A stretch of DNA of 64,000 bases, taken from assembly GCF_006385255.1 (NCBI RefSeq), contig NZ_VFJE01000053.1, forward strand, positions 124,001-188,000, read 5' to 3'. Both the position numbers and the translations under genes were made by a program. Every line of letters begins with the position of its first letter. Position 1 is the first letter of the stretch. This document shows positions 61,977 through 64,000 of this stretch, in pieces. The stretch is from Flavobacterium microcysteis. GTDB lineage: Bacteria; Bacteroidota; Bacteroidia; Flavobacteriales; Flavobacteriaceae. Below the pieces are notes generated by a model. That model was not told the DNA's origin. It saw only the letters and a list, made by a program, of their open reading frames with translations, and searched no databases.

Positions 61977-63479
61977 ATGCAACCACTTACCATCCTCCTC
62001 ATAATCATTATTTATTTCGGAATATTGATATTGATTTCCAACAGGGTCAGCAAAAAAGATTCAGGAAATGATGCCTTTTTTAAAGCGAATAAAAATTCCA
62101 AATGGTATCTGGTGGCTTTCGGGATGATTGGAACAGCACTGTCTGGCGTGACTTTTATTTCTGTTCCGGGGCAAGTTGGTTCTCCTGATATACAGTTTAA
62201 ATACTTTCAGTTTATTTTAGGAAATGCGATTGGTTTTATACTTATTGCCAAAGTACTGCTCCCGCTGTACTACAGGATGAACCTGACTTCGATTTATGGC
62301 TATATCGAGCAGCGTTTAGGACATGTTTCCTATAAAACGGCAGCCACAATATTTCTGATAAGCAGAACTATTGGTTCCGCAGCAAGGCTTTATCTTGTTG
62401 TTATCGTACTGCAACGTTATGTTTTTGATGCTTTTGGTATTCCTTTCTGGGTTACAGTACTGATTTCCTTAGGGCTGATTTTTGCCTATACTTATCGAGG
62501 CGGACTTAAAACAATTATTATTACCGATACGTTGCAAACATTATTTCTGGTTTCTTCTGTTATTTTCACTATTTATTTTATTTGCAGCAGTCTGGATTAC
62601 AATCTCCCAGAGGCCTTTGAGGCTGTAAAAAATAGCAATTACTCAAAAATATTTTTCTTTGAAGACTGGCTGAAAAGCAATTATTTCTGGAAACAGATTT
62701 TGGGAGGTATATTCGTAACATTGGCTATGGTTGGACTTGACCAGGATCTGATGCAGAAAAACCTGAGTTGTAAAAACATTGGCGAAGCCCAAAAGAACAT
62801 GTTTACTTTTACGGGGATTTTTGTAATTATCAATATCTTTTTCCTGAGCGTGGGTGCTTTGCTGTATATGTATGCTGAGAAAAACGGAATCAGCGTTCCT
62901 TTGGATACTGTAACAGGAAAACCAAGAACCGATTTACTTTTCCCTGAAATTGCCTTCAATTACCTGACATTGGTTCCTGCAATCGTATTTTTATTAGGAT
63001 TGACCGCAGCAACATTCGCAACCACTGACTCGGCATTGACAGCACTTACTACTTCTTTTTGCGTCGACTTTTTAGGGATGGATAAGGCCGAAAACGCTGC
63101 GAACCCGAATATGGTCCGCACCCGCCACCTTGTCCATATCGGATTTTCATTGTTGATGTTTTTGGTGATTATTGTAATTTATCTTCTGAACAGTGATGCC
63201 GTCGTCGGATTAATTTTCAAAGTCGCAGCCTATACTTATGGGCCACTGCTGGGATTGTATTCTTTCGGGTTATTTATGAAAACCAAAACTGTCAACGACC
63301 GCTTTGTTCCGATTATATGCATCCTGGCGCCAAGTATCACTTTTTTGATCAGTTCTTATTCTACCGAACTTTTTGGAAATTATCAATTCGCAGAAGAATT
63401 GATTATAGTAAACGGCGGATTGACTTTTCTGGGATTATTGCTGATTAGTAAAAAAGCAACTACACAAACCCGATTCTGA
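61977..63479 (+). CDS. Sodium:solute symporter family protein
   Basis: Inner-membrane transporter of 500 residues with about 13 helices, of the SSS (SLC5-like) family. Early features are the YFGILILISNRVSK helix, then GNDAFFKANKNSKWYLVAFGM and GTALSGVTFISVPGQVG, which match the TM1 sodium-site region of the family. FAYTYRGGLKTIIITDTLQT and ATFATTDSALTALTTSF (with conserved Thr/Ser sodium ligands of TM8) are diagnostic. The solute is unknown; sugars such as sialic acid, myo-inositol or galactose and amino acids are all possible. A lipoprotein gene follows 15 bases later. Confidence 0.92.
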   Translation: MQPLTILLIIIIYFGILILISNRVSKKDSGNDAFFKANKNSKWYLVAFGMIGTALSGVTFISVPGQVGSPDIQFKYFQFILGNAIGFILIAKVLLPLYYRMNLTSIYGYIEQRLGHVSYKTAATIFLISRTIGSAARLYLVVIVLQRYVFDAFGIPFWVTVLISLGLIFAYTYRGGLKTIIITDTLQTLFLVSSVIFTIYFICSSLDYNLPEAFEAVKNSNYSKIFFFEDWLKSNYFWKQILGGIFVTLAMVGLDQDLMQKNLSCKNIGEAQKNMFTFTGIFVIINIFFLSVGALLYMYAEKNGISVPLDTVTGKPRTDLLFPEIAFNYLTLVPAIVFLLGLTAATFATTDSALTALTTSFCVDFLGMDKAENAANPNMVRTRHLVHIGFSLLMFLVIIVIYLLNSDAVVGLIFKVAAYTYGPLLGLYSFGLFMKTKTVNDRFVPIICILAPSITFLISSYSTELFGNYQFAEELIIVNGGLTFLGLLLISKKATTQTRF

Positions 63480-63494
63480 TTTAAAAGAAACTAA

Positions 63495-64000
63495 ATGAAA
63501 CCCAACCCTAAATTTTTCATGTTGTTTCTCAACATGTTTTTATTAGTTGCATGTAAAAACAAAAATACATCTGAAACAGTAAATAATTCGGATATAACTA
63601 CAGTAGCTGACATTGAAAAAATTAATGATACGATACAAGAAACACTAAAAAAAACAGTACAAAAAGACACAATAATTCAGGACTTTAAGGTTCATTATAC
63701 GCTTACCGAAACTAGCGAGAAAATTTATTTTTTTCAGTATGATGAAAGTGGCAAAAAGGAAAAAACATATTCATTTGATAAAATCGTAGAATTAGATATA
63801 ACCAAAAGTAGCTCTCCTATTTTTAGCAAAAGAATATCCAAATATGATTTTAAAAAATACATCCCAAATGAATTTCAAAATTATCAATTGTCAGTTTTCC
63901 AAATTGAGCAGGTAGATGCCCGGGGTATTGTGTTTTTTATTAATATCTGCAAACCTGATTCAGATGAATGTTATACTTTCAATCTGACCGTTAAGAATAA
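63495..64000 (+). CDS. Lipoprotein of unknown function (truncated by window edge)
   Basis: An ATG at 63495, 15 bases after the symporter stop, opens a frame of 168 complete codons that continues past the window end. The signal peptide ends in a lipobox at FLLVACKNKN, so the mature protein starts at Cys near residue 20. The mature part is rich in Lys, Thr and Asp, begins with a low-complexity linker, and later has strand-forming stretches (KIYFFQYDESGK, QLSVFQIEQVDARGIVFFIN). Two further Cys residues (about 154 and 160) may form a disulfide. No domain was recognised. The gene may be co-transcribed with the symporter. Confidence 0.78.
   Translation, partial: MKPNPKFFMLFLNMFLLVACKNKNTSETVNNSDITTVADIEKINDTIQETLKKTVQKDTIIQDFKVHYTLTETSEKIYFFQYDESGKKEKTYSFDKIVELDITKSSSPIFSKRISKYDFKKYIPNEFQNYQLSVFQIEQVDARGIVFFINICKPDSDECYTFNLTVKN

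Noticed and set aside
1-64000. Mobile elements, prophage, toxin-antitoxin or defence genes
   Set aside because: No transposase, integrase, phage structural or nuclease motifs were seen in any long frame; variability seems to be carried by the glycan genes and adhesin repeats only.

Overview
The window looks like a chromosome segment of a flavobacterium (phylum Bacteroidota, family Flavobacteriaceae, Flavobacterium-like). The evidence is low GC, promoter -7 elements of the TAnnTTTG type, a TonB-type outer-membrane receptor with an N-terminal carboxypeptidase-regulatory-like domain, a type IX secretion (T9SS) substrate next to a PorP/SprF protein, and octamer-built intergenic repeats of the kind I associate with this group. 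No rRNA, tRNA, CRISPR array, transposase or phage gene was seen.

Layout. (a) 1-857: the start of a truncated minus-strand gene and a polysaccharide pyruvyl transferase. (b) 1177-8066: an envelope-remodelling block. It holds an OmpR-type response regulator, its histidine kinase, a PAP2 lipid phosphatase, an EptA-like phosphoethanolamine transferase and an outer-membrane beta-barrel receptor. The same 11-bp-spaced direct repeat (TTCTAAAT-n3-TTCTAAAT) precedes three of the transcription units, so I propose a small autoregulated regulon. (c) 8310-14375, minus strand: an O-antigen-type ABC ATPase (Wzt-like), a methyltransferase and four glycosyltransferases. (d) 14571-15305, plus strand: a PHP-type tyrosine phosphatase. 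(e) 15343-44247, minus strand: a 29-kb Wzx/Wzy-type surface polysaccharide locus. It carries Wzc and Wza, a flippase, an EpsG-like polymerase, a PglC-like initiating transferase, several glycosyltransferases and precursor pathways. The readable pathways give UDP-diNAc-bacillosamine, UDP-L-FucNAc, UDP-GalNAcA, dTDP-L-rhamnose and UDP-GlcA. (f) 44550-56320, plus strand: a membrane-anchored TPR/LuxR-HTH regulator, a 671-bp spacer rich in dyads, a small secreted protein, a 2629-residue repeat adhesin and its SprF-like partner. (g) 56509-60628, minus strand: a second export set (Wzm permease, a second Wzc, a second Wza). (h) 60684-63479: recR, a secreted protein of unknown function and a sodium:solute symporter, followed by a lipoprotein cut by the right edge.

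How the parts may work together (inference). Regions a, c, d, e and g together encode most of a surface glycan factory. A PglC-like enzyme would load bacillosamine phosphate on undecaprenyl phosphate, and glycosyltransferases would add FucNAc, GalNAcA, rhamnose and GlcA-type residues. Wzx and Wzy would flip and polymerise the unit, and Wza/Wzc would export it. The ABC ATPase (13107-14375) and the ABC permease (56509-57405) are separated by about 42 kb but could form one transporter. Region b probably tunes lipid A charge. Region f probably displays a calcium-stabilised lectin/adhesin on the surface through the T9SS, possibly under control of the TPR-HTH protein.

The most interesting signals are the three-site direct-repeat regulon, the dyad cluster in the 671-bp spacer, the higher-order repeat structure and odd cysteine placement in the adhesin, the split Wzm/Wzt, and the octamer intergenic repeats. 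Family calls are from reading translated sequence only; no database search was run.
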